DNA of 64,000 nucleotides, from NCBI RefSeq assembly GCF_002723935.1, contig NZ_BEWM01000005.1, positions 186,001 to 250,000 of the forward strand. The letters are read 5' to 3'. A model generated the notes under the pieces. It was not told the DNA's origin and made no database searches. It was given only the letters and a program-made list of their open reading frames with translations. The position numbers and the translations under genes were made by a program. Source of the stretch: Gluconobacter cerinus. GTDB taxonomy: Bacteria; Pseudomonadota; Alphaproteobacteria; Acetobacterales; Acetobacteraceae. Shown piece by piece: positions 17,542 through 27,300 of this stretch. Each line of letters begins with the position of its first letter. The first letter of the stretch is position 1.

Positions 17542-18852
17542 ATGTCCGAAACAGCCGCACCTAAACGCGGACTAGCGGAAATTCTTGGCATCCCACGCGC
17601 CCTTTTCTGGGCTTTTGTTGGTCAGCTTTTATTCATGGTGGGAGACGGTGTCGAAGCCGGATATCTCGACACCTACATGCTGCACCACGGCCACTCCCAA
17701 GGGTTCGTCAACGAACTCTTCACTCTTTACGGCATCACGGTCATGATTGCCGCCTGGTTTTCCGGGCCTCTGTCTGATCTGATGGGCCCCAAGAAAGTCA
17801 TGTGGATCGGCCTGATCCTGTGGGCTCTTCTGGAAGTCTGCTTCCTGACATTCGGGCTGGGTCCGAATAGCGGGCCTATGATCCTTCTCTTTTATGCGCT
17901 GCGTGGATTTGCCTATCCGCTGTTCGCATACGGTTTCCTCGTGTGGATTGCTGCCGCCACCCCGGCTGCCATGCTTGGATCGGCTGCTGGATGGTTCTGG
18001 TTCTCTTTCTCTGCGGGTCTGCCGACACTTGGCTCCCAGTTTGCACGCTATACGATCCCATATCTTGGTGAACTCAAGACGTTCTGGTGTTCACTGGGGC
18101 TGGTGATTATTGGTGGCCTCGTCGCATTGCTGTTTACGCACGAGCCTACAGGCAAGAAGCGCCTTCTGCCTGATCACGTGCCCACCAAAGATATTTTCTT
18201 TGGCTCACTCAGCATCATGTGGCGTGAACCCAAAACGACGATTGCTGGCATTGTCCGTATTATCGATACGTCATCGGAATACGCTTTCCTTGCCATCATG
18301 CCAGCGTTCTTTGTGGACCAGCTGCACTTCAGCCTCGAACAATGGCTCAACCTGCTGTCGCTGATCTTCCTCAGCAACATCCTGTTTAACCTTGTCTCCG
18401 GCATGATTGCTGACACTTTAGGACATCGTTTCGTGGTGTCGGTCTTCGGTGGTATCGGCGGCTTCATTGCCATTCCGCTGTTTTACTATGTGCCTATCTG
18501 GTACCCAGGGAATTTCTGGGCGGTTGCCGCAGCGGGCATTTTCTATGGTGCAACGGTCGCTGCCTTCGTGCCGCTTTCAGGCCTGATGCCGCAGATTTGC
18601 CCACGTGAAAAAGCTGCAGCTCTGTCCATTCTGGGTCTCGGCGCAGGTGCCTCGACATGGGTTGGTCCGGCAATCGTCTCGTTCTGTGGAGCGGTTTTCG
18701 GTCCGGGCATGAGCTATGTGATCTGGACATTTGCTGTGATCTACCTTGCTTCCGCAGGTATGACGCTTGCCCTTAAGATTTCTCCTGAGGCTCGTCGCTA
18801 CACAGAAGAAGCTACGGCCCGAGGCGAAGTGAGCACGACTGTCGGTCACTAA
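17542..18852 (+). CDS. MFS transporter, polyol-permease type
   Basis: The protein has 436 residues and about twelve membrane segments. The start at ATG 17542 is chosen because GGAGAG lies 7 bases upstream; the ATG two codons earlier is too close to it. The N-terminal pattern LFMVGDGVEAGYLDTYMLHH followed by FTLYGITVMIAAWFSGPLSD resembles the ribitol/arabinitol carriers RbtT and DalT and their CsbX relatives, so a sugar alcohol or similar substrate is likely. That would suit an acetic acid bacterium living on polyols. The substrate cannot be fixed from sequence, and no catabolic gene sits beside it. Confidence 0.7.
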   Translation: MSETAAPKRGLAEILGIPRALFWAFVGQLLFMVGDGVEAGYLDTYMLHHGHSQGFVNELFTLYGITVMIAAWFSGPLSDLMGPKKVMWIGLILWALLEVCFLTFGLGPNSGPMILLFYALRGFAYPLFAYGFLVWIAAATPAAMLGSAAGWFWFSFSAGLPTLGSQFARYTIPYLGELKTFWCSLGLVIIGGLVALLFTHEPTGKKRLLPDHVPTKDIFFGSLSIMWREPKTTIAGIVRIIDTSSEYAFLAIMPAFFVDQLHFSLEQWLNLLSLIFLSNILFNLVSGMIADTLGHRFVVSVFGGIGGFIAIPLFYYVPIWYPGNFWAVAAAGIFYGATVAAFVPLSGLMPQICPREKAAALSILGLGAGASTWVGPAIVSFCGAVFGPGMSYVIWTFAVIYLASAGMTLALKISPEARRYTEEATARGEVSTTVGH

Positions 18853-18892
18853 GAGCGACCCGTCACATCTTCGTTTTTAAGCTGTAAAAGAG

Positions 18893-18927
18893 CAGGGGTG
18901 GTTCGTTATCGAACTGCCCCTGTTTTT
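18893..18927 (+). terminator. Terminator after the MFS permease
   Basis: CAGGGGTGGTTCG (18893-18905) pairs with CGAACTGCCCCTG (18910-18922) with two G-U pairs around TTAT and runs into five T. It lies over an in-frame TTG at 18926, which argues for the later start of the next gene. Confidence 0.85.
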
Positions 18928-18964
18928 GTATGTCGTGGATGAAATGGTTTTGGAGTTGAAAACT

Positions 18965-19198
18965 ATGGACGCGGATCTGGCGTCATATCTGGATGAGAGC
19001 GTGCCGTCCTTGCAGGATGGAGCTGGGCGGGTTGTCGATTGCACCCGTGCAAAGAAAAATATTTGCTCGTTCTTAAAGGAAAGTCGGGCAGTTGTGGCTG
19101 ATCTGATGGTGGATCAGCCGTTGTTCTTGCTGTTTTCCGCATTTCTCAGCGGTCTGTTGTTCGCACGTACTCTTTTTTCAGGAAAGAAACCTTCCTGA
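18965..19198 (+). CDS. Small membrane-anchored protein of unknown function
   Basis: The product has 77 residues from ATG 18965, with GGAG 9 bases upstream. In-frame TTG 18926 and ATG 18944 are possible but the former lies in the terminator stem. The N-terminal half is polar and acidic (MDADLASYLDESVPSLQDGA) and the C-terminus is one membrane segment, DQPLFLLFSAFLSGLLFART, ending in a lysine-rich tail. The layout, soluble part then a C-terminal anchor, recalls DUF883 (ElaB/YqjD) proteins, but the similarity is weak. I do not recognise it with confidence. Confidence 0.55.
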   Translation: MDADLASYLDESVPSLQDGAGRVVDCTRAKKNICSFLKESRAVVADLMVDQPLFLLFSAFLSGLLFARTLFSGKKPS

Positions 19199-19211
19199 GG
19201 CGCATGACGTT
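19186..19211 (+). promoter_or_regulatory. GAAAC-N17-CGTT promoter-like motif before the DUF1328 gene
   Basis: GAAAC (19186-19190) and CGTT (19208-19211) are 17 bases apart and end 39 nt before the DUF1328 start. The EcfG general stress sigma factor of alphaproteobacteria recognises GGAAC-N16/17-CGTT, so this is one base off. The same pair precedes two other small stress-type genes in the window (29080-29104 and 49583-49559). Confidence 0.45.
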
Positions 19212-19250
19212 ACGACATGACCACGACCTATAATTCAAGGATCATGTCCC

Positions 19251-19421
19251 ATGCTGCACTATGCTATCGTTTTCTTTATTATTTCCATCATTGCTGGCGT
19301 GTTCGGCTTCTCGGGCATTTCTGCCGCTACCGCAGGTATCGCCAAGCTGTTTTTCATTATCTTCCTGGTGCTGGCCGTTCTGGCGATCCTGGCCGGTGTT
19401 GCAGGACTGCACGCTCTCTAA
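19251..19421 (+). CDS. DUF1328 (UPF0391) small membrane protein
   Basis: ATG 19251 opens a 56-codon frame, with AAGGA (19238-19242) 8 bases upstream. The product starts [20 protein letters not shown] and ends AGVAGLHAL. It has two hydrophobic segments (about 4-20 and 33-53) around [13 protein letters not shown], exactly the layout and the conserved glycine/alanine pattern of the YtjA/DUF1328 family, whose members are 50-60 residues and of unknown function, often stress-induced. The following bidirectional terminator supports it as a real gene. The length and start fit the family. Confidence 0.88.
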   Translation: MLHYAIVFFIISIIAGVFGFSGISAATAGIAKLFFIIFLVLAVLAILAGVAGLHAL

Positions 19422-19451
19422 GAGCCGCATCCTCTGCCTGAAGAGGCCATA

Positions 19452-19486
19452 AAAAAGGGCGGGATCTTGAAGATCCCGCCCTTTTT
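19452..19486. terminator. Bidirectional terminator between DUF1328 and the efflux operon
   Basis: AAAAAGGGCGGGATCT (19452-19467) pairs perfectly with AGATCCCGCCCTTTTT (19471-19486) around TGA. The flanking A and T runs serve both the plus-strand DUF1328 gene and the minus-strand efflux operon ending at 19492. Confidence 0.93.
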
Positions 19487-19491
19487 GTTTT

Positions 19492-21027
19492 TCAGCGTCC
19501 GTTCTTGTCTTTTTGGATAAATGACGGCAGCAACGGATTGTCTGTCTGGAGAGAGGCTTTTGTCGGCAGGTCTTTGGAGTTCCAGCCGCCACCAAGGTCT
19601 GTCAGCAGAGTAACTTCCGCATTGAATTGCTGCTGACGGATGCTCAGCTGGCTCTCTTCATATTGAAGGGCAGTCTGCTGGGCCGTGATGACGGTCGTAT
19701 AAATCTGGGTGCCGGCGAGATATTCGTTCATGGATACTCGTACGGCGGCTTCGGCACTCGCAACGGCCTGGTTCTGAAGTCCTAGCTGCTGATCGAGATA
19801 GTGCAGGTTGGACATCTGGTCTTCCGTGTCCTGCATGGCGGCCAGAACGGTCTGTCGATATGTGGCGACCGCATTATCGTAGTCTGCCTCGGCTTCGCGG
19901 ACAGCCGCTGTTCGGGCGCCGCCCTGGAAGATCGTTTCCGTGGCAGCAGCACCCAGGCCCCAGGTGCGCGTGGCTGTCTGGATCAGCTGCTGGAGCGGGT
20001 TGCCGCTGTATCCATAAGACGCAGAAAGCGTGATTTCCGGGAAAAAGGCGCCAATCGCATATCCAATCTCTGCGTTATAGGCTTCCATGTTCCGTTCAGC
20101 CTGAGCGACGTCTGGCCGGCGTTCAAGGATCATGGACGGAACCGCTACAGGCGCTGCTGGAATCTCCTTGGGCAGAAGGGCCGCAGCGATAGTGACATCT
20201 GCCGGTGCACGACCGGTCAGCACTGCAATGGCATGCTCATACTGCGCGCGAGCGATATGAGCATTGGCAAGGCTGGCTTCGGTGGATTGCAGCAGATATC
20301 GAGCCTGAAGAACGCTTGTGGGATCTGCAACACCGGCCTCAAGCTGGTTCTCAAGGATTTTGAGATTATCGCGGTATAGACCCACGTTGCGCGTGTAGAG
20401 ATCGATCAGGCTGTCCTGATAGCGCATGCTGAAATAGTCCTGCGCCAGTGTCAGCTGGTAGGACAAGCGCATACTGGCAACCAGTGCGGCGTCGCCCTGC
20501 GTCGCGGCGACCTGTTGCTGCACCTGCCGACGTATCTTTCCCCAGACATCAACCGTCCAGCTGGCAGATGGGCCAGTTGCCCAGGTGTTGCTCGTGTAGG
20601 ACTGCGACGAGGTGTATGTGAAACCACCACTCGTGCTTGAAGCACTGCTTCCCTGTGAATTCCTGTTGAAGCTGAAATTCCCGCTCAGTGTCGGGTACAG
20701 GCTTGCCTTGATGGAATCGATTGTCGCAGCGGCTTTGCGATACTGCGCTTCGTATTCCTTCAGGCTCTGATTGGACGTTGCGATCCGTTCTTCCAGATCA
20801 TCGAGAAGCGGATCATTAAAGATAGTCCACCAGTCGCCTTTGGGCATCTGCACCAGATCCGGGCGTGCCTTGTTCCAGCCGGCTGGGGGAGGCACTTCCT
20901 TGAAATGCGGAGAAATGACTGCCGAAGGACGATGGTAATTCGGTCCGACCATGCACCCACTCAGGAAAGGCAGGGCTGCGGCTCCCAGCAGAAGAGTACG
21001 CAGGGAAGGCATACGAAGGACGGTCAT
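19492..21027 (-). CDS. NodT-family outer membrane efflux lipoprotein
   Basis: The product has 511 residues. A lipoprotein signal ends in LSGC with Cys25 as the lipidated residue, followed by the typical VGPNYHRP start. Two repeats of the long helical barrel domain follow, with DPLLDDLEERIATSNQSLKE in the first and ERRPDVAQAERNMEAYNAEI in the second. It is the outer membrane channel (TolC-like) of a tripartite pump. Its ATG overlaps the stop of the upstream RND gene by one base (TGATG), so it is the last gene of the mdtABC-like operon, which ends at the terminator 19452-19486. Confidence 0.93.
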   Translation of the reverse strand: MTVLRMPSLRTLLLGAAALPFLSGCMVGPNYHRPSAVISPHFKEVPPPAGWNKARPDLVQMPKGDWWTIFNDPLLDDLEERIATSNQSLKEYEAQYRKAAATIDSIKASLYPTLSGNFSFNRNSQGSSASSTSGGFTYTSSQSYTSNTWATGPSASWTVDVWGKIRRQVQQQVAATQGDAALVASMRLSYQLTLAQDYFSMRYQDSLIDLYTRNVGLYRDNLKILENQLEAGVADPTSVLQARYLLQSTEASLANAHIARAQYEHAIAVLTGRAPADVTIAAALLPKEIPAAPVAVPSMILERRPDVAQAERNMEAYNAEIGYAIGAFFPEITLSASYGYSGNPLQQLIQTATRTWGLGAAATETIFQGGARTAAVREAEADYDNAVATYRQTVLAAMQDTEDQMSNLHYLDQQLGLQNQAVASAEAAVRVSMNEYLAGTQIYTTVITAQQTALQYEESQLSIRQQQFNAEVTLLTDLGGGWNSKDLPTKASLQTDNPLLPSFIQKDKNGR

Positions 21028-24000
21028 CAGATTTCCGTTTCCCGGGGCGAGATGTGAAGCAGAATGGCAAAGTGATGTCGGGCGCGGCCGAGCATTTTTC
21101 CGAAACGATCGAGGTATAAAAACACGACGGGCGTGCTGTAGAGCGTAAGAAGCTGGCTAACCATCAGGCCACCCAGAATGGCAATGCCAAGCGGTCGGCG
21201 CAGTTCACAGCCATATCCATTCCCGAAGACGAGGGGCACGGCACCAAAGGCTGCGGCCAGAGACGTCATGAGGATCGGGCGGAACCGCAGAACGCTCGCC
21301 TGTTGGATAGCCTCAAAAGCTGTCGCGCCCTCACGTTGCGCCACGAGCGCAAAATCGATCAGCATGATGGCGTTCTTTTTGACGATGCCAATCAGAAGAA
21401 TGACACCAATCATCGCCATGAGTGAGAACTCCTGCCCAAACAACTGAAGGGCGAGAAGGGCGCCGACGCCAGCGGAAGGGAGCGTGGACAGGATCGTCAG
21501 GGGATGAATGAGGCTCTCATAAAGCATACCCAGAACGATGTAGACCGCAGCAAGAGCCGCAAGGATCAGCAGAGGCTCGTCACTGACAGACTTCTGGAAG
21601 GCCGCGGCGTTGCCAGCAAACCCACCGTGAATCGTTGGTGGAACATGCAGTTTGACCATAGCGGCTTCAACGGCCTGCACGGCAGGCCCGAGGGACGCTC
21701 CTGGCGCAAGGTTGAAAGACACAGTCGTTGCAACTGAAAGCCCATCATGGTTGACCGTCAGGGCCGTGTTTGTTGCGCGCTGGTATCCAAGCACCGATAG
21801 TGGCACCATGTTGGAAACGCTTGTTGCGACGGCGGCACCACTGGACGCAGATTTTCCACCAGCCAGAGCATTGGCCACGGAGTTAATGTAGGACTGCTCG
21901 CTTTGCGAGAGCGTGCTGGTTGTGGTGTCGGCTCGAACACGCAGGTTGTTCGAAGACGTTCCGCCTGCGGCTGTTCCGCCAGAAGCACTCACCCACATCT
22001 GCTTCAGCGTTTCGGGGCTTTCCCAGTATCGTGGAGCGACCTCCATCACCACATGATACTGGTTCAGATTTCCGTAAATGACGGAAGCTGAGCGCTGTCC
22101 GAACGCATCGTAGAGTGTGTTGGCAATAAGCTGGGGCGTGATGGAATACCGGGAAGACATATCGCGGTTGATCGCAATGGCAATGGCCTGACCGCCTTCT
22201 TCCACGTTGGATGAAACATCCATCAGCAGAGGAATTTTTGAGAGTGCCGAGACAATCTTCGGCGTCCATTCATAGAGATCTTCGGCCGACGGACCTTCCA
22301 GCGAATACTGATAGGCTGCGTCACCTGAGCGCGCACCTATACGGACGGCGCCGGGGGCCATCAGACGGAGCTGCGCGCCTGGAACGTTGGAAAAGGCCCG
22401 GTTGATGCGTTGCACCGTGGCAGCCAGATCGTCCTTACGTTCCTCTTTAGACTTCAGAGCAACGAAAAGATTGGCAGAGTTGGCCGAACGCCCGCCGGCG
22501 CCGCCCATAACGCCTGCGACATCCCTGTCTGCGGCGACAACCTTCATGGCGTGAGCCGTGATGTCTTTAAGAGACTGAAAGGACACGGACTGGTCGGCGA
22601 CCAGACGCCCCATCAACTGACCGGTGTCTTCAGAGGGAAAGAATCCCTTGGGCATTTTCACAAAGAGAACACCAGCCAAAATCAGGGTGGCTGGCAGAGA
22701 CATGACGATCAGGAACGGATGGCGAAGGCTCCATCCTAGCGATTGCTCGTAGCCTTTCGCGACGCGGTCGATCATGCGTTCGAGCAGGGAACCAATTCTG
22801 CCCCAGAAACCCTGTGAGGCGGCTGGCGCAGAGGTGAGGATCAGTGCGCTGAGCATCGGGGTGAGGGAGAGGGACAGGACCATGGAAATAGTCAGGGTAA
22901 TGACCATTACCATCGCGAATTCGTGGAATAGCCGACCCGCAATGCCCCCCATGAACATGATGGGAGCGAAAACCACAATCAGGGACACGGTGATGGATAG
23001 AACCGTAAAGGCAACTTCGCTGGCCCCAAGGATGGCGGCTTCCATCCGCTCATGACCCATTTCCATGTAGCGGGTGATGTTCTCAAGAACGACGATGGCA
23101 TCGTCCACAACGAAACCGGTGGAGATTGTCAGGGCCATCAGAGACATATTGTCGAGCTGATAACCCAGCAGTGACATCACCCCAAACGTTCCGATGATCG
23201 AAATGGGGACGACAATCGCTGGAATGAGAATGGCGGACACGCTGCGCAGGAACAGCAGCACAACGACGACGACCAGCACCACGGCTATGATGAGGGTCTG
23301 TTTCGTATCATTCAGGGACGCGCGGATTGTCTTGGATCGGTCAATCAGGACGTTGATATGGGTGTTGCCCGGCATTGCCGACTGGAGAATGGGAAGGCGC
23401 TTGCGAATACCATCAACCGTCTTGATGACGTTGGCGCCGCCCTGTGTGAACACCGTACAGATGATGGCGCGCTGACCATTGAGGAAGCCTGTCTGGCGTA
23501 GATCTTCAACGCTGTCATTGACTTCCGCGACATCTGTCAGGCGGACGGGTTGGCTGTCACGATAGGCGACGACCAGCCCACGATAATCCACGGCCTTGCT
23601 GGCCTGATCGTTTGTGGACAGCATGAGGCGCGTGCCATGGGAGTCAATGAAACCCTTCGGCGTGTGAGCGTTGGCCGATGCAAGTGCCGCGCGAACATCT
23701 TCGAAACCAATGCCATAGCGGAACAGGCGGAGAGGATTTAGTTCTACACGAACCGCGGGGAGGGAACTGCCGCGGATTTCGACTTCGCCCACGCCCTCAA
23801 CCTGACTGAGCTGCTGAATCAGAACGTTGCTGGCAAACTCATAAAGCTCCTGTGGCGTCCGTGTGCTGGACGTCAGCGTCAGTGCAACAACCGGGGGGCC
23901 GTTGGAGTTTGCTTTGTCGTAAGTCGGGTTTGTACGCAGAGTGGAGGGAAGATCCTGGCGTGCGCCCTGAAGTGCAGCCTCCACGTCTCGTGCGGCACCA

Positions 24001-24305
24001 TTGATGTCGCGAGAGAGGTCAAACTGAAGAGTAATGCGCGTCTGATTGACCGTTGATTCAGACGTCATCTCCGTCACGCCCGAAATCGCACCCAGATGCC
24101 GCTCCAGCGGTGCTGCGACTGTGCTGGCGATCTCGGACGGAGAACCGCCGGGCTGGTTCGCCATCACCATGATGACCGGGAAGTCCACGTTCGGCAGATC
24201 GGCGACGGGCAGGCTGAAATAGCCCAGGATGCCGCCGATCAGGAGCGCGACGGCCAGAAGGATCGTTCCAACTGGCCGCATGACGAAAAGGCGGATCAGC
24301 TTCAC
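21027..24305 (-). CDS. RND efflux transporter, MdtC-like
   Basis: The product has 1092 residues and starts at GTG 24305, overlapping the previous stop (GTGA). It has the RND layout of twelve membrane segments and two large periplasmic loops. The proton-relay aspartates Asp401-Asp402 in TM4 (GFVVDDAIVV) and the lysine in TM10 (IGIVKKNAIM, about 976) are present. It is most like MdtC of the heteromeric MdtBC pump, because a second RND protein lies directly upstream. It is about 50-60 residues longer than usual owing to a Ser/Thr/Gly/Ala-rich insert at about 774-832 in the second periplasmic loop. Substrates cannot be predicted; bile salts, novobiocin and detergents are known for E. coli MdtABC. 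Confidence 0.9.
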   Translation of the reverse strand: MKLIRLFVMRPVGTILLAVALLIGGILGYFSLPVADLPNVDFPVIMVMANQPGGSPSEIASTVAAPLERHLGAISGVTEMTSESTVNQTRITLQFDLSRDINGAARDVEAALQGARQDLPSTLRTNPTYDKANSNGPPVVALTLTSSTRTPQELYEFASNVLIQQLSQVEGVGEVEIRGSSLPAVRVELNPLRLFRYGIGFEDVRAALASANAHTPKGFIDSHGTRLMLSTNDQASKAVDYRGLVVAYRDSQPVRLTDVAEVNDSVEDLRQTGFLNGQRAIICTVFTQGGANVIKTVDGIRKRLPILQSAMPGNTHINVLIDRSKTIRASLNDTKQTLIIAVVLVVVVVLLFLRSVSAILIPAIVVPISIIGTFGVMSLLGYQLDNMSLMALTISTGFVVDDAIVVLENITRYMEMGHERMEAAILGASEVAFTVLSITVSLIVVFAPIMFMGGIAGRLFHEFAMVMVITLTISMVLSLSLTPMLSALILTSAPAASQGFWGRIGSLLERMIDRVAKGYEQSLGWSLRHPFLIVMSLPATLILAGVLFVKMPKGFFPSEDTGQLMGRLVADQSVSFQSLKDITAHAMKVVAADRDVAGVMGGAGGRSANSANLFVALKSKEERKDDLAATVQRINRAFSNVPGAQLRLMAPGAVRIGARSGDAAYQYSLEGPSAEDLYEWTPKIVSALSKIPLLMDVSSNVEEGGQAIAIAINRDMSSRYSITPQLIANTLYDAFGQRSASVIYGNLNQYHVVMEVAPRYWESPETLKQMWVSASGGTAAGGTSSNNLRVRADTTTSTLSQSEQSYINSVANALAGGKSASSGAAVATSVSNMVPLSVLGYQRATNTALTVNHDGLSVATTVSFNLAPGASLGPAVQAVEAAMVKLHVPPTIHGGFAGNAAAFQKSVSDEPLLILAALAAVYIVLGMLYESLIHPLTILSTLPSAGVGALLALQLFGQEFSLMAMIGVILLIGIVKKNAIMLIDFALVAQREGATAFEAIQQASVLRFRPILMTSLAAAFGAVPLVFGNGYGCELRRPLGIAILGGLMVSQLLTLYSTPVVFLYLDRFGKMLGRARHHFAILLHISPRETEI

Positions 24306-27300
24306 GGGTTGCTGTGCGTGCTTGGAGTTTGCGCCCGGCCTGCGTGATAGCGCTGCATGAGCGTCCTTGTCTTACGACCGATGCCGTCCATGAACAGATA
24401 AATGACCGGAGTGGTAAACAGGGTCAGCATCTGTGACAGCATCAGGCCACACACAATCGCCACGCCGAGGGGGCGGCGCAGTTCGGAGCCGACGCCATGG
24501 CTCAGCATGAGAGGCAGGGCACCAAACAGGGCGGCCAGCGTCGTCATAAGGATTGGACGAAAACGCAGGAGAGCTGCCTGGCGAATGGCTTCGAGCGGTG
24601 TGTGCCCCTCCAGTCGCTCGGCCTCGAGTGCGAAGTCGATCATCATGATGGCATTCTTTTTCACAATGCCGATCAGCAGCACGATGCCAATGATCCCCAT
24701 GATGTCGAGGTCCATACCGAACAGGTACAGGCCAATCAGCGCGCCGATAGCAGCGGATGGCAGCGTGGACAGGATGGTGATGGGGTGGATGAAGCTCTCA
24801 TAGAGAATACCCAGCACGATATAGACCGCGATGACCGCAGCCATAACAAGCCAGACTTCGTTCGTCAGAGACGAGCGGAAAGCTGCGGCTGTGCCCTGGA
24901 AAGCAGTTTCAAATGCGGGAGGAAGGCCAAGCTGCTTCTCAACCCGTTCAATGGCACTGGTTGCCGCACCAAGCGAATACCCTTTCGAGACGTTGAAAGA
25001 GATCGTCGTGGCTGGGAACTGGCCGTAATGACTGATGAGGAGGGGGGCAAGGCTATGACTGATTGTCGTAACCTGCTTCAGCGGGACCAACCCGGAAGTC
25101 GGCTGACGTGTCGGTCCGGAGGTGCTGCTGCCTGCTTCGGATGAAATCCCGGGCAGGTATAGCTGATTGAGAGATGTCAGGTCGTTCTGAAGATCCGGAA
25201 GCGCTTCCAGAATGACGCGGTATTGGTTGGCTTGCGTGTAGATTGTTGAGATCTGACGCTGGCCATAACTGTCATACAGAAGGTTATCGACCGTCTGCGG
25301 CGTGATGGAATAACGTGCACCCGTTGCACGGTCGAGCGAGAGCTGGGCAACCAGACCTTCAGCCTGCAGATCGGACGTGACATCCGACAGGGAAGGCTCC
25401 TGTTTCAGCGCGTCGACAATTTTTGGAACCCAGGTTTTGAAGGTGTCATAATCCGGGTTCTCAAGCATGAACTGGTACTGTGTGGCCGAAATCGAGGAAT
25501 CCAGAGACAGATCCTGAATCGGCTGAACAAACAGCTGCGTTCCGATGACATTCTGGCCGACCTGGCCCAGACGCTGAAGGATGGTCGACAGGTCGGAGGT
25601 GCGCTCGTCCCGCGCCTTGAGATTGATCAGGAAACGACCGACGTTCAGCGTCATGTTCTGGCCGTCAATTCCCACAAAGGAGGAAATGCTGGCTACATCC
25701 GGATCCTTGAGGATCTCGGCGCCCAAAGCGGCCTGACGTTCTTTCATGCCATTGAAGGAAATGGCCTGCGACATGACGGAAATGCCCTGCACAACGCCAG
25801 TATCCTGCGTTGGGAAGAAGCCTTTCGGGATTGTGTAGGCCAGTGCGCCCGTCAGGATAATTGTTCCGAGCGTGACCAGAAGCGTCAGGCCACGGAACCG
25901 CAGAACCACGTCCAGCCAACGGCCATACAAGGCAATCATGCCATTGATGCCACGTTCGGTGCCGTCGGAGAGGCGCCCCCAGATTCCACGGCTCTTGGAC
26001 GGAGCGTGCGTATCCGTCAGCATCCGCGCGCACATCATGGGAACCAGCGTAATGGATACAATGGCCGAGATGACGATCGTGATGGAGAGCGTCATGGCGA
26101 ATTCGTGGAACAGGCGTCCCACGACATCCTTCATGAACAGCAGTGGGATGAGCACTGCGATCAGCGAAACCGTTAGCGAGATGATGGTAAAGCCAATTTC
26201 GCCGGCACCCTTCAGGGCAGCGGTGTAACGGTCTTCGCCAGCTTCCACGTAGCGGGCAATGTTCTCGATCACCACGATGGCGTCATCCACCACAAAGCCC
26301 GTGGCAATGGTGAGGGACATCAGCGACAGGTTATCGAGCGAGAACCCGAGTAGGTACATCGCAGCCATGGTGCCCACCAGCGAAAGCGGGACCGACAGGC
26401 TGGGAATGATGGTGGCAGGGACATTGCGCAGGAAGACGAAAATGACGCCGACCACGAGCAGCATGGACAGACCCAGCTCGTATTCAACATCGTCAACAGA
26501 GGCGCGGATGGTTGTTGTCCGGTCTGTCAGCGGTGTGATTTCGATGCCAGGGGGTAGGTCCTGCTTAAGCTGGGGCAGGATGCGAAGAACATTGTCCACC
26601 ACGCCAATCACGTTGGCGCCGGGCTGACGCTGAACATTCAGAATCAGGGCAGGGGTTTTGTTCGACCATGCCGCCAACTGAGTGTTCTCTGCGCCTTCGA
26701 CGACAGTAGCCACATCGCGAACGCGGATCGGGCCGCTGTTCTGATAGGCAATGATTTGGTCCATCAACTGATCGACGGACTTGATCTGCCCATCAATGCG
26801 CAGGGACGTAGAGCGCTTGGGGCCGTCAAATGTGCCCGTTGGGGAATTGACGTTCACCGTTGTGATGATGGTCCGCAGCGTATCGATCGCGATGCCGTAT
26901 GATGTCAGCTTCGGGATGTTGACCTGAATACGGTACGCTTTGCGATTGCCGCCAGACAGCGTGACAAGGCCCACGCCGGAGATCTGGCTGATCTTCTGCT
27001 CAAGACGCGTGTTGACGTAATCTTCCACTTCCGGAAGCGGCAGGGTTTTCGACGTGATACCCAGTGTCAGGACCGGAGTATCCGCCGGATTGACCTTCGC
27101 ATAAATCGGAGGTGCTGGCAGATCCGTTGGCAGCAACGATGTCGCGTTGTTGATGGCGGCCTGAACTTCCTGCTCGGCCACGTCCATGGACATGTCGAGG
27201 CCAAAGCGCAGAGTGATGACCGACGCACCGCCAGAAGACTGAGACGTCATCTGGTCAAGGCCCGGCATCTGGCCAAGCTGCGTTTCAAGCGGAGCGGTGA

